Translations under genes and position numbers: made by a program | Notes under the pieces: generated by a model | The model's input: only the letters and a program-made list of their open reading frames with translations | What the model was told of the DNA's origin: nothing | Databases searched by the model: none | In this document: positions 1 through 8,028 of the stretch, piece by piece | How the letters are laid out: each line of letters starts with the position of its first letter | Numbering within the stretch: the first letter of the stretch is position 1 | DNA from: a bacterium | GTDB lineage: Bacteria; Sumerlaeota; Sumerlaeia; SLMS01; JAHLLQ01 | Assembly: GCA_020444065.1 (NCBI GenBank) | Contig: JAHLLQ010000005.1 | Coordinates: 310,001-374,000, forward strand | Length of the DNA: 64,000 bases | Direction of reading: 5' to 3'

Positions 1-2
1 CA

Positions 3-53
3 CACGCCGTCGGCGAAGCCGGACTCCTGGGCGAGGAGTTCTATTGGTTCTGA
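3..53 (+). CDS. C-terminal end of an upstream gene (partial)
   Basis: An open frame enters from the left edge of the window and stops at TGA 51-53, encoding a 16-residue tail that ends in E-E-F-Y-W-F. The frame has no internal stop and the composition is protein-like, but the stretch is too short to prove coding or to assign a function. The next gene on the same strand starts about 155 bases later. Confidence 0.3.
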   Translation, partial: HAVGEAGLLGEEFYWF

Positions 54-209
54 CAATGTGGATCCCGGACTGAGGACCGACGTGTGCGCCAGCCCGTCTT
101 CCTTGACAATCCGGGATGCCGTCCGGGTGATTGAGTACACACCTTCGTCAAGTTGCTACTCGCTTCTGGCGATCGCGTGACCATGTTTCGTGCGCAGGGG
201 AGAGCGAGA

Positions 210-1334
210 ATGTCCATGTCCCACCGTTCCATCTTCGGATTCCTGACACTCTTGCTCTTGATGGCGATCGCGATTGGATGCGGTCCATCGACCAAAGAGT
301 TGAGCGGAATCGAGTATGCCCCCGCGGAGCGAAGCGATTGGAAGGTGGCTACGCCCGTCGAGCACGACCTCGATCCGATGCTCGTTGCCGATCTCTACTA
401 CAACGCGTCGAAGCGCCCGAAAATCCGGAGCGTGTTGGTCATCAAAGATGGCCATCTTGTGGCCGAGCGCTACTTCAACGACGGCTCGATCGATCAAAAA
501 GCCCGTCTCCAGTCCGTGACGAAGAGCTTCACGTCTGCGCTCGTCGGGATCGCCCTGAAGCAGGGATATCTGGAAAGCGTCGATCAACGGATCCTGGAGT
601 TCTACCCGGAGGTTGCAGACAAGATCACCGACCCAAGGAAGAAAGAGATCACGATCCGCCAGCTTCTGGAAATGCGTTCCGGATTCCCGCGGGAAGAATC
701 CGACGAGGGCCTGTGGGCGGGACTCCTGTCCGGGCACTACCCGCCGCTGATCGAGGGCTTTCCGCTGACCGCCGAACCCGGAACCAGGTTCCAGTACAGC
801 AACCTAAGCTCCAACTGGTTGGGGATTATCGTGGATCGATCATCCGGCAAGGATCGGATGACCTTCGCGACCGAAAACCTCTTCGAACCGCTGGGCATTG
901 AACCCGGCGAATGGGGCCAGGACGCCGACGGGAACTACAACGGCTGCGGCGACCTTCACCTGACCGCACGCGACGCGGCGAAGTTCGGCCTCCTGTATTT
1001 GAATGACGGTAAGTGGAACGGCGAGCAGATCGTCCCCGCCGAATGGGTGGAGGACTCACTCAAGACCTACTCAGTGAACGAAGCCTTCGTCAAAAGCGTC
1101 GGCGAATTCCGCGACATTGGCTACGGCTACCAATGGTGGTCCGCCAACGTCGGAGGCCGCCCCGTGAACTTCGCGTGGGGCCACGGCGGACAACTTGTCG
1201 TCTTGGTCGAAGACCAACAGATGGTGGTCGTTGTGACGTCCTACCCGTTCTGGCTCGATCACGATGGCGAGTCCTGGAAGCACGAAAAGGCAAACATCAA
1301 AATGGTCGGCGAGTTCGTTGCATCCCTGCCGTAG
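210..1334 (+). CDS. Serine beta-lactamase-fold hydrolase, lipoprotein
   Basis: The 374-residue protein belongs to the class C beta-lactamase / penicillin-binding-protein-like serine hydrolase family (esterase, carboxypeptidase or amidase types). The three family motifs are present: S102-V-T-K105 (nucleophile serine and general base), Y196-S-N198, and H325-G-G327 in place of KTG. The N-terminus is a lipoprotein signal, a hydrophobic stretch followed by the lipobox I-A-I-G-C, so the enzyme should be exported and lipid-anchored. ATG 210 is chosen because GGGGAGAG lies just upstream and the signal peptide starts there; earlier in-frame ATGs at 153 and 183 would bury the signal. The substrate cannot be told. 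It most probably is not a true antibiotic beta-lactamase, since such lipoprotein relatives are usually esterases or peptidases. Confidence 0.85.
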   Translation: MSMSHRSIFGFLTLLLLMAIAIGCGPSTKELSGIEYAPAERSDWKVATPVEHDLDPMLVADLYYNASKRPKIRSVLVIKDGHLVAERYFNDGSIDQKARLQSVTKSFTSALVGIALKQGYLESVDQRILEFYPEVADKITDPRKKEITIRQLLEMRSGFPREESDEGLWAGLLSGHYPPLIEGFPLTAEPGTRFQYSNLSSNWLGIIVDRSSGKDRMTFATENLFEPLGIEPGEWGQDADGNYNGCGDLHLTARDAAKFGLLYLNDGKWNGEQIVPAEWVEDSLKTYSVNEAFVKSVGEFRDIGYGYQWWSANVGGRPVNFAWGHGGQLVVLVEDQQMVVVVTSYPFWLDHDGESWKHEKANIKMVGEFVASLP

Positions 1335-1358
1335 TCGGCAAGAGGCGTGTGACCGCAG

Positions 1359-2606
1359 CTACAGCAGCTTCGCCGCGAGGACCAGGACCGCGAACTGGAT
1401 CAGGAAGAATCCGATCAGCGTGGAGGTCGCCTTCTCCTCCAGTACTTCCATCATTCCCATCAGGATGGCGCGCGCCGTGAAGTAGGCTCCGACAAGGCCG
1501 AGCCACAGGCCGAACCATGGAATGAATCGCAGACAGAGCAGGAAGACGATCAGCGGGATGATCGCCAGCATGCCGGCGGTGATGACGGCTTTCCAGAGCG
1601 GGAAGTCGTTGATCTTCTCGGCGCGGGCGGACATGAACAGCATGACGCCTCCGCAGATCATTGTCGCCGCCATCGAGATCACAATCGAGACGAGTCCCAA
1701 CGCCAGGCCGAACATTGAAAGACCAAGCGGACCCGCATCGAAGTCCTCATCCGAGCCGGAGGAGAACGCGCTGTAGTCGTAACCTCCGCCGCCGTTTCTC
1801 TTCGCGTTGCGGCGCTCAAGCTCGGCGCGCTTGTCCATCGCCATGATGACTTCGATGTCCGACATGCCCTCGGTGTTCAGGCTGCCGCCGCGCCAACGTT
1901 CCGCGTCCGCTTCGGTCCACTGAAAGTCGTCTTCGTACTCTTCATAATCATCGCTGTAATCTTCTTCGACGTACGAATCATCGTACGCGTCGAACTCGAC
2001 ATTCACATCGCCGTAGCCATCATCGTAGATGGGCTGCGCGACGACGGGCGTCGGCGCGACGGGGCGCTGGCGACGAGGTTGCAGGTTGCTGAACAGGCCA
2101 ATCGGCTGACTGCCGTCGGAGAGCGGAATCGTATCCGGCGGACCGAGATAAACGCGCGCCACGTTTGCGACGGCAAGCGGCAGCGCCGACGAACCCGCAT
2201 CGACGGCGGTCTGGCGCACGCGAAAACTCGCGGCGGCCCCGTCGCGCTGGAATTGTTCGACCCAGACGAGAGGCAACTCCTCGCCGCTTGTCATGAACAG
2301 GATGCCGCGGCGCCCGCCCGCGGGCTGGCCGCTGGCTGCCGGCTGGCGGAAATGAACCGAGGCCACGCGATCGGCTTCCACAAGGTTCGGCTCGGCCGAC
2401 GCCATGCCATCGGCAATCGTGCGCACCATGAAGTGCCCGCGGCCGTTGACGTTCGTGAAGGAATCCACCCAGACCGAGTCGAATTGCCGGCCATCCGTCA
2501 ACGTCATGACGTCGGCGCTAGCCACGCCCGCGGAGAGCAGACCCCAGGCCGCACACAGCCAGAGCGCTCGCACAAAGCCCCTTGCCGGACCGATCGCCAG
2601 GAACAT
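1359..2606 (-). CDS. Exported or membrane protein with acidic linker and C-terminal membrane helices
   Basis: The 415-residue protein has no recognised family. It begins with a signal peptide or anchor ending near A-S-A, then a globular part of about 160 residues, then a proline-rich stretch and a very acidic, tyrosine-rich linker (repeated D/E with Y, about residues 200-245). The C-terminal third holds about four hydrophobic helices. ATG 2606 is chosen because GGAGG lies about 9 bases upstream and the signal peptide begins there; the longer open frame to 2690 has no such support. It converges with the serine hydrolase gene, 24 bases apart. The topology suggests an extracytoplasmic sensor or envelope protein, but no function can be given. 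Confidence 0.6.
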   Translation of the reverse strand: MFLAIGPARGFVRALWLCAAWGLLSAGVASADVMTLTDGRQFDSVWVDSFTNVNGRGHFMVRTIADGMASAEPNLVEADRVASVHFRQPAASGQPAGGRRGILFMTSGEELPLVWVEQFQRDGAAASFRVRQTAVDAGSSALPLAVANVARVYLGPPDTIPLSDGSQPIGLFSNLQPRRQRPVAPTPVVAQPIYDDGYGDVNVEFDAYDDSYVEEDYSDDYEEYEDDFQWTEADAERWRGGSLNTEGMSDIEVIMAMDKRAELERRNAKRNGGGGYDYSAFSSGSDEDFDAGPLGLSMFGLALGLVSIVISMAATMICGGVMLFMSARAEKINDFPLWKAVITAGMLAIIPLIVFLLCLRFIPWFGLWLGLVGAYFTARAILMGMMEVLEEKATSTLIGFFLIQFAVLVLAAKLL

Positions 2607-2799
2607 CCCCGAACATGCCTCCGAAATGATACTCTCTTCTAGCGACACCGGTTCTACGCCGCAACGCGATTCCGCGGCGGACGGTGGCATAAAAAAACCG
2701 GCTGTGGGCCATTTGCACTTGACGGGCCCCCCACCTTGGCCCTACCCAAACGACTCCGATGGCGCGGGAGGAATTCCGCGCCGGGCGGTCCGGCACGAT

Positions 2800-2877
2800 G
2801 GCGGATGTAGCTCAGGCGGTTAGAGCACCAGATTGTGGATCTGGGGGCCGGGGGTTCGAGTCCCCTCATCCGCCCCA
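2800..2877 (+). tRNA. tRNA-His (GTG)
   Basis: The sequence folds as a full cloverleaf. The acceptor arms GCGGATG and CATCCGC pair fully, the anticodon loop TTGTGGA gives anticodon GTG, and the T loop is TTCGAGT. The base before the acceptor is G (2800) and the discriminator is C (2874), the G-1:C73 pair that marks tRNA-His. The CCA end is encoded (2875-2877). It is the first of three tightly spaced tRNA genes. Confidence 0.95.
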
Positions 2878-2905
2878 TCGCCAGCCCCCGCTTGGAGGAT
2901 ACGAC

Positions 2906-2983
2906 GCGCCCGTAGCTCAGCCCGGATAGAGCACTGGATTCCGGTTCCAGGTGTCGGGGGTTCAAATCCCTCCGGGCGTGCCA
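2906..2983 (+). tRNA. tRNA-Arg (CCG)
   Basis: Cloverleaf with acceptor arms GCGCCCG and CGGGCGT (one G-T pair), anticodon loop TTCCGGT giving anticodon CCG for codon CGG, T loop TTCAAAT, discriminator G and an encoded CCA at 2981-2983. It lies 28 bases after tRNA-His. Confidence 0.95.
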
Positions 2984-3000
2984 CTCTTTCGGAATTTTGT

Positions 3001-3077
3001 GGGTCATTAGCTCAATTTGGCAGAGCAGTGGACTCTTAATCCATTGGTTCCAGGTTCGAGTCCTGGATGGCCCACCA
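3001..3077 (+). tRNA. tRNA-Lys (CTT)
   Basis: Cloverleaf with acceptor arms GGGTCAT and ATGGCCC, anticodon loop CTCTTAA giving anticodon CTT for codon AAG, T loop TTCGAGT, discriminator A and an encoded CCA at 3075-3077. It lies 17 bases after tRNA-Arg and is followed at once by a strong terminator. Confidence 0.95.
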
Positions 3078-3091
3078 TAAACCTTTCACGA

Positions 3092-3128
3092 AGAAAACCC
3101 CTCGCTGCCTGCGAGGGGTTTTCTCGTT
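3092..3128 (+). terminator. Terminator of the tRNA cluster
   Basis: A perfect hairpin with arms GAAAACCCCTCGC (3093-3105) and GCGAGGGGTTTTC (3111-3123) around loop TGCCT, with a T-rich 3' side. It ends the tRNA-His/Arg/Lys transcript. Confidence 0.85.
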
Positions 3129-3239
3129 TCGTCGAATTGTGCAGACAACACGGGGCCGAGGGGCGATTCAGCTTGTCAAATCGGCATCGATGCGTTCTAT
3201 TGAAGACAACCTGAGCGGCCCCTCCGAGGAGCCAGCTCG

Positions 3240-3330
3240 TTCGGGCCACAGAGCCCAATAGGGGCGTATCGCCCCCGAGGCCATTTGGCCTCCACAGACG
3301 CGCGCCCGGGAGTTTTCACTCCCGGGCGCA
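3240..3330. repeat. Run of consecutive hairpins between the tRNA cluster and the oxidoreductase operon
   Basis: Four inverted repeats stand almost end to end: GGGC/GCCC near 3243-3255; GGGGCG-TAT-CGCCCC at 3261-3275; GAGGCC-ATTT-GGCCTC at 3277-3292; and GCGCCCGGGAGT (3302-3313) with ACTCCCGGGCGC (3318-3329) around TTTC. The last reads on the minus strand as a 12-bp stem with a GAAA loop just after the stop of the oxidoreductase beta subunit, so it probably is that operon's terminator. The others have no clear role. Confidence 0.6.
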
Positions 3331-3362
3331 GCTCTTTATTACTCTTTTGTTCGATTGCGAGG

Positions 3363-4400
3363 TCAGTCCAGATCTTCGCCGGCAACCTGCCACGTTGCGT
3401 GGCCTTGGATTAGCTCCTGCAACTTGCCCGGGCCTTTGCGTTCCGTGATCTCGGCGATCTGATCGTTGACGAGATCGTTGTAGGTCGGCCGCTCGACGGC
3501 GCGGATAACACCGATCGGTTCGGGGAAGTCCGGCTGGCGCAGGCGCGCGAGTTTGAAGTGCTCAGACATCGGGGCTTTCTCGTCGTGGACCAGAAGATCG
3601 TTCTTCGTGAATCCGCCCTGGCCGAGTGTCACGACGCGCACCTGGCCTTCAACATGCGCGAGGCCCTTGTCGTCTTCCTTGCCAAAGACCATCGGTTCGC
3701 CGTCGCGCAGTTCCACGATGTGGTCCGCGCGAATCTTGCGGTCCTGGGCATAGCTGAACGCGCCGTCGTTGAAGATGTTACAGTTCTGGTAGATCTCCAC
3801 GAACGCGGCGCCCTTGTGTTGGTGTGCGCGCGTCAGCACTTCAATCAGGTGCTTCGGATGCGTGTCGACAGCGCGCGCAACGAAGGTCGCTTCGGAAGCG
3901 AGCGCAATCGCGAGCGGCAGCACCGGCCAATCGAGCGACCCCATCGGCGTGGACTTTGTCTTCTTGCCGAACGGCGAAGTGGGGGAGTACTGACCCTTCG
4001 TCAGACCATAGATCTGGTTGTTGAAGAGCAGGATTTTCAAATCAACATTGCGGCGCAGTGTATGGATTGTGTGGTTGCCGCCGATCGAAAGGCCGTCACC
4101 GTCGCCGGTGATAACCCAGACGTTCAAGTCGGGCCGTGCGACCTTCAGACCGGTCGCGATCGACATCGCGCGGCCGTGGATGCTGTGAATGCCGTACGTA
4201 TTCATGTAGTACGGGAAACGACTCGAGCAACCGATGCCGGAGATGAACGCGTACTTCTCGGGCGGAACGTCGAACTGTGCGAGCGTCTTCTTGACCGCGG
4301 CCAGAATCGAGTAATCCCCGCAACCGGGGCACCAACGCACATCCTGATCGCTGGCGAAGTCTTTGAAGCTGTATTTCGGGGTTTCAACGGCGGTCGTCAT
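3363..4400 (-). CDS. korB: 2-oxoacid:ferredoxin oxidoreductase, beta subunit
   Basis: The 345-residue protein is the thiamine-diphosphate-binding subunit of a 2-oxoacid:acceptor oxidoreductase, which decarboxylates a 2-oxoacid to its acyl-CoA and passes electrons to ferredoxin. The N-terminus has W-C24-P-G-C27-G-D-Y, typical of the 2-oxoglutarate type. The thiamine-diphosphate motif starts at G99-D-G and ends at N127-N128, with the conserved Q-I-Y-G-L-T-K-G-Q-Y-S-P-T-S run after it. It is the second gene of a two-gene operon; its ATG overlaps the stop of the alpha subunit as TAATG, so the two are translationally coupled. The substrate is most likely 2-oxoglutarate, but pyruvate or branched-chain oxoacids cannot be excluded from sequence alone. 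Confidence 0.9.
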   Translation of the reverse strand: MTTAVETPKYSFKDFASDQDVRWCPGCGDYSILAAVKKTLAQFDVPPEKYAFISGIGCSSRFPYYMNTYGIHSIHGRAMSIATGLKVARPDLNVWVITGDGDGLSIGGNHTIHTLRRNVDLKILLFNNQIYGLTKGQYSPTSPFGKKTKSTPMGSLDWPVLPLAIALASEATFVARAVDTHPKHLIEVLTRAHQHKGAAFVEIYQNCNIFNDGAFSYAQDRKIRADHIVELRDGEPMVFGKEDDKGLAHVEGQVRVVTLGQGGFTKNDLLVHDEKAPMSEHFKLARLRQPDFPEPIGVIRAVERPTYNDLVNDQIAEITERKGPGKLQELIQGHATWQVAGEDLD

Positions 4401-6274
4401 TACTTCGCCTCCTCGTTCATCAACATCTCGACAGCGGTCACGATTTCACTGACCATGAAGGGGCGACCCTGAACCTTGTTCAAGCCGCGCGCATCGACCA
4501 GGAACCGGGCGCGAAGAATTTCGCGCAACTGGCCCTTGTTCAGTTCCGCAACCAGTACGTGTTTGTACTTCTTCAGAATCTCTGGCAAGTTTTTCGGGAA
4601 TGGATTCAGATAGCGCAGGTGAATGTTCGCAACGGGATGGCCGCGCTCGATCAGCTCGGCGGTCGCTTCGCGAATCGCACCATACGTACCGCCCCAACCA
4701 ATCAACAGAACATCTGCATCCGGATCGCCGTACACGATCTGGTCGGGAACAACGTCGACGACCTTCTCGACCTTCGCGTGACGGTAATCCGTCATGCGCT
4801 GGTGGTTATCCGGATCGTAGGAGACGTTGCCCGTGCCATCGGCCTTCTCCAGTCCACCAACGCGGTGCATCAGGCCAGGCGTGCCGGGCAGCACCCACGG
4901 GCGCGAGTAATCTTCGTCGCGCTTGTAGGGTAACAGCTCGCCGTCTGGGCCGTTGGTTTCTTCGAGGTGATGGACGGGAATCTCTTCCAGGTCATCGACA
5001 CTCGGAACCAGCCAGGGCTCCGCACTGTTGGCGATATAGCCATCGCTGAGGATCATGACCGGAGTCATGTACTTCAGCGCAATGCGCACGGCTTGGATCG
5101 CGATATCGAAGCAATCGCTTGGCGACCGCGGTGCAAGCACCGGCATCGGGCAATCGCCGTTGCGGCCGTACATGGCCTGCATCAGGTCGGATTGCTCAGT
5201 CTTTGTCGGGAGACCCGTCGACGGGCCGCCGCGCTGAACGTTCACGACGATCAGCGGTAACTCGAGGATCGTTGCGAGGCCGAGGGCTTCGCCCTTTAGG
5301 GCAATGCCGGGGCCGGACGACGCCGTCACGCCGAGCGAACCGCCGAAGGCCGCGCCGATCGTCGTGCAGATGCCCGCGATTTCGTCTTCTGCCTGCACGG
5401 TGCGAACGCCGAACTCTTTGTGTCGCGCCAACTCGTGCAGAATATCGCTGGCGGGAGTAATCGGATAGCCGCCGTAGAAGAGCTCTTTCTTCGCCAGGTG
5501 CCCCGCCGTCAGCAGGCCGAGGGCCAGGGCTTCGTTGCCGCGAACCTGGCGGTAGAGGCCCTTCGGCAGCGTGGCCGGTTTGACCTGGAAGTTGTTCTGG
5601 AACATCTCGGCGGTTTCGCCGAAGTAGTAGCCCGAGTGGAGAACCTTCAGGTTCGCCTCACGCATCTGCTCGTTCGACTTGAACTTCGAGTGGATGAACT
5701 CGACGACCGGATCGAGCGGCCGGCTATAGAGCCAGCACACGAGGCCGAGGGCGAAGAAATTCTTGCAGCGATGCGCATCGCGGCCGGTCACGCCGAGTTC
5801 TTCCACGGCGTGAGTGGTCGCGTTGGTCATCGGCACTTGGAAAACGCGATAGCCATCCAGGGAACCGTCATCCAGGGGGCTCTCTTCAAAGCCGGCAAGC
5901 TTCAGATTCTGCGTTGTGAAGCCGTCCTCGTTCGCCACGATAATCCCGCCGGGCTTCAGATCGCGCAGATTCACCTTCAGCGCCGCCGGGTTCATGGCAA
6001 CCAGGGTATCGACCTGGTCGCCCGGCGTGTGGATGTCCTCAGAACTGAAGTGAAGCTGGAAGCCGGAGACGCCATAAACGGTGCCGGCTGGGGCCCGGAT
6101 TTCGGCCGGGAAGTCCGGCAGCGTGCTGACGTCGTTGCCGTAAACGGCCGACGTATTCGTAAATTGCATGCCGGAAAGCTGCATGCCATCGCCGGAATCG
6201 CCGGCGAAACGCACGGTCGCTCGCTGGATGGATTGAATTGGCTTTTCGCCGGTTTCCGTGGTTTTTACGGACAT
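4400..6274 (-). CDS. korA: 2-oxoacid:ferredoxin oxidoreductase, fused gamma-alpha subunit
   Basis: The 624-residue subunit has two parts. Residues 1 to about 200 are the gamma domain, with the glycine-rich G25-D-S-G-D-G30 loop. The alpha domain begins near residue 235 and contains Y-P-I-T-P-A-S and Q-R-G-G-P-S-T-G-L-P-T-K, the thiamine-diphosphate and substrate region of this family. Together with the beta subunit it forms the complete KorAB-type enzyme; no separate ferredoxin-like delta subunit is encoded nearby, as is usual for this fused form. GAGGAG lies about 11 bases before the ATG. The enzyme either oxidises 2-oxoglutarate in the TCA cycle, which fits the succinate dehydrogenase genes in the same window, or runs reductively. 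Confidence 0.92.
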   Translation of the reverse strand: MSVKTTETGEKPIQSIQRATVRFAGDSGDGMQLSGMQFTNTSAVYGNDVSTLPDFPAEIRAPAGTVYGVSGFQLHFSSEDIHTPGDQVDTLVAMNPAALKVNLRDLKPGGIIVANEDGFTTQNLKLAGFEESPLDDGSLDGYRVFQVPMTNATTHAVEELGVTGRDAHRCKNFFALGLVCWLYSRPLDPVVEFIHSKFKSNEQMREANLKVLHSGYYFGETAEMFQNNFQVKPATLPKGLYRQVRGNEALALGLLTAGHLAKKELFYGGYPITPASDILHELARHKEFGVRTVQAEDEIAGICTTIGAAFGGSLGVTASSGPGIALKGEALGLATILELPLIVVNVQRGGPSTGLPTKTEQSDLMQAMYGRNGDCPMPVLAPRSPSDCFDIAIQAVRIALKYMTPVMILSDGYIANSAEPWLVPSVDDLEEIPVHHLEETNGPDGELLPYKRDEDYSRPWVLPGTPGLMHRVGGLEKADGTGNVSYDPDNHQRMTDYRHAKVEKVVDVVPDQIVYGDPDADVLLIGWGGTYGAIREATAELIERGHPVANIHLRYLNPFPKNLPEILKKYKHVLVAELNKGQLREILRARFLVDARGLNKVQGRPFMVSEIVTAVEMLMNEEAK

Positions 6275-6438
6275 TTTTCGCGTCGTTCTCCTCTAATTCG
6301 TGCTCAAGGGTCTCCCCCAGGGCGGGGGAAACGCATATTTTACGCCACAGCGCGGGTGGCTCGTCAGCGCCAGTCGATCAGAGCAGCGTATGGCCCTCGT
6401 TGCTGGCAGGCAATTCCAAAACGTTGAGAGGATGGGAG

Positions 6439-7308
6439 TTATTTGATAGCCAGCGCCGCCACGGCGTCTCGCGACAGGTTCGGCGCCAGTTCACAGGCCA
6501 GCGCAATCTCCCTCTCCATATCGAGAGACTCGTTGCTGGCAAGGCTGTCTGTGCCCAGATACGTCGGGATGTCTGCCGCCAGGAGCCGTTCCAGTGGAAA
6601 CGCCCCGCGCTCGAAGTAGACGTGAGTGCCCGGGCATACGACGGCGCTGGTTCCCGTTCGGCGCAGAATCGCCAGATCTTCGTCATCGATGTCGTTCAGA
6701 TGGGCCAGCAGTGTGCCCGGCCCCAGGACGCCGCAGGATTCCAGGTGGGGGACCGGCCGTAGGCCGGGCGGGCGCCAGTCTTCCGGCAGGAGATGGCGAT
6801 CTGCAAGGAACTCCAACATCGCCCCCTTCCCGTGGACCATCATCTCTGTTTCCTCGGGCGTCTCGGCCGCATGGATGCAGAGACGGAGATTCCGAGCCTT
6901 CGCCTCGCGGGCGCAGGCACGCAGAAGCTCGGGCGTCGTCGAGTACGGTGCGTGCGGCGAGAGCCCGACCTGCACGCCGGCCCGCGTGGCGGGCGCCAGT
7001 CGGCTGACCAGTGATTGTTCCGCCGTCTCCGGCTGGGTATTGATCACCTCGCGAAAAACCACCGCATCCAGGCCGGAACCTTCCCAGGCGGCCTCTGCCA
7101 ATCCACTGCGATCGATGTCCCAGACTTCGACGATGCGATTGGCGCGCATCTCCTCGATTTCTTTGCCCATCGCAGAGACGGCGTCCTCCACGGGACGATC
7201 GCGCTTCTCGATGAAGATGCGCTCCAGCCACTCCGCGAACGGCAATCCCGGTGGGATGACACCGCGCAGGTGGCTCAGTTCCAGATGGCAATGGGCGTTC
7301 AGATACAC
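6439..7308 (-). CDS. Amidohydrolase-family metal-dependent hydrolase lacking the N-terminal beta domain
   Basis: The 289-residue protein is a TIM-barrel metallohydrolase of the deaminase-like amidohydrolase group (relatives include aminodeoxyfutalosine, cytosine and S-adenosylhomocysteine deaminases). Metal and catalytic residues are in place: H6-C-H8, H146 in H-A-A-E149, H203, and D254 in G-T-D. Family members are normally near 380 residues and have a beta-sandwich strand set before the H-x-H. Here GTG 7308 starts four codons before the first histidine, and a TGA in the same frame at 7312-7314 forbids any longer start. The GTG is three bases after the stop of the YfbM-like gene, so the pair is co-transcribed. 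Substrate unknown; no other menaquinone or pyrimidine gene lies beside it. Confidence 0.8.
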   Translation of the reverse strand: MYLNAHCHLELSHLRGVIPPGLPFAEWLERIFIEKRDRPVEDAVSAMGKEIEEMRANRIVEVWDIDRSGLAEAAWEGSGLDAVVFREVINTQPETAEQSLVSRLAPATRAGVQVGLSPHAPYSTTPELLRACAREAKARNLRLCIHAAETPEETEMMVHGKGAMLEFLADRHLLPEDWRPPGLRPVPHLESCGVLGPGTLLAHLNDIDDEDLAILRRTGTSAVVCPGTHVYFERGAFPLERLLAADIPTYLGTDSLASNESLDMEREIALACELAPNLSRDAVAALAIK

Positions 7309-7311
7309 AGG

Positions 7312-7866
7312 TCAGTCTTCAAGGAACAGCATGCCGAGCAAGGCCGCTTTCGATTCGACGGCCATGTTCAGGAACTTCTTCAGCGCGAGAAAGCAATCCA
7401 GCAGGATCGCCAGATCCTCGCTTGAATCTTCTCCCCATCCGCCGGGCGGCACGCCGGATTCCTCCAGTTCAGCCGGATCGTATCGTTCCTGGATGATCTC
7501 CGGAGCGACCTTCTCCAGTGCATGATGGATCCGTTCGACTTCCACTGCGCCCAGCGTCGAAACGATCGGGCAAGCGGCCAATTCCTCGAACCACTCGGTG
7601 AGGGCCTCCTCATCTTCGCCGGCCAAGTCTTCATCATCGAGGTACCCGACGAGAAGGAAATCCAGGATCGGCTGGTCCTCGCCGACTGTATCGCTCAGCA
7701 GAAAATGCAGCGCCTCGTTCCATTCGCCGAGGTCGAGCGCATTACCTTCGCCGGATTCGGCGTTCTCCCATTCGATTGGGGGCAGCATTGTCTCGTCGAA
7801 TTCGTCGTCTTCCATCAGGCGGCGATGAACGTTCGTGCTAACGCGTTGCAGCAGGTAAGCGCTCAT
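7312..7866 (-). CDS. YfbM-like (DUF1877) protein
   Basis: The 184-residue acidic protein matches the DUF1877 / YfbM pattern by eye: a central W-N-E-A-L-H-F-L-L segment, a middle helix before E-R-Y-D-P-A-E-L, and a C-terminal D-L-A-I-L-L-D-C-F run followed by a long helix. The biochemical role of the family is not known; the protein should be soluble and cytoplasmic. It is directly upstream of the amidohydrolase (three-base gap, same frame) and 162 bases downstream of dapA, separated by a terminator. ATG 7866 has AAGGGGG upstream. Confidence 0.65.
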   Translation of the reverse strand: MSAYLLQRVSTNVHRRLMEDDEFDETMLPPIEWENAESGEGNALDLGEWNEALHFLLSDTVGEDQPILDFLLVGYLDDEDLAGEDEEALTEWFEELAACPIVSTLGAVEVERIHHALEKVAPEIIQERYDPAELEESGVPPGGWGEDSSEDLAILLDCFLALKKFLNMAVESKAALLGMLFLED

Positions 7867-7966
7867 GACAGGCCCCCTTTCCGGGGAAGGATGTTACCGC
7901 CAGTGCGCACGAAAACAGACGGCGCGTCAAGTGCCGCTGAAGATGCAGGACTGCTTGAGTCAGAAA

Positions 7967-7997
7967 AGGAAACCCGCCCCTGCGATGAGGGGCGGGT
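7967..7997 (-). terminator. Terminator downstream of dapA
   Basis: On the minus strand a hairpin with arms ACCCGCCCCT and AGGGGCGGGT (7972-7997) around a six-base loop is followed by TTTCCTTTTC. This is a textbook intrinsic terminator 31 bases after the dapA stop. It separates dapA from the YfbM-like/amidohydrolase pair. Confidence 0.85.
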
Positions 7998-8028
7998 GGA
8001 TATTCGATTGGAACCTGGTGCGACGAGC

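Noticed and set aside
103-131. Promoter at TTGACA before the serine hydrolase gene
   Set aside because: At 17-base spacing the -10 would be GGTGAT, a poor match. The TTGACA at 17476 has no good -10 either; without transcript data neither is annotated.
2654-3258. Two minus-strand frames of 117 and 83 codons covering the tRNA genes
   Set aside because: They are antisense to tRNA-His, tRNA-Arg and tRNA-Lys and read the typical spurious peptides such as R-D-L-N-P-R-H-L and G-L-E-P-P-A.
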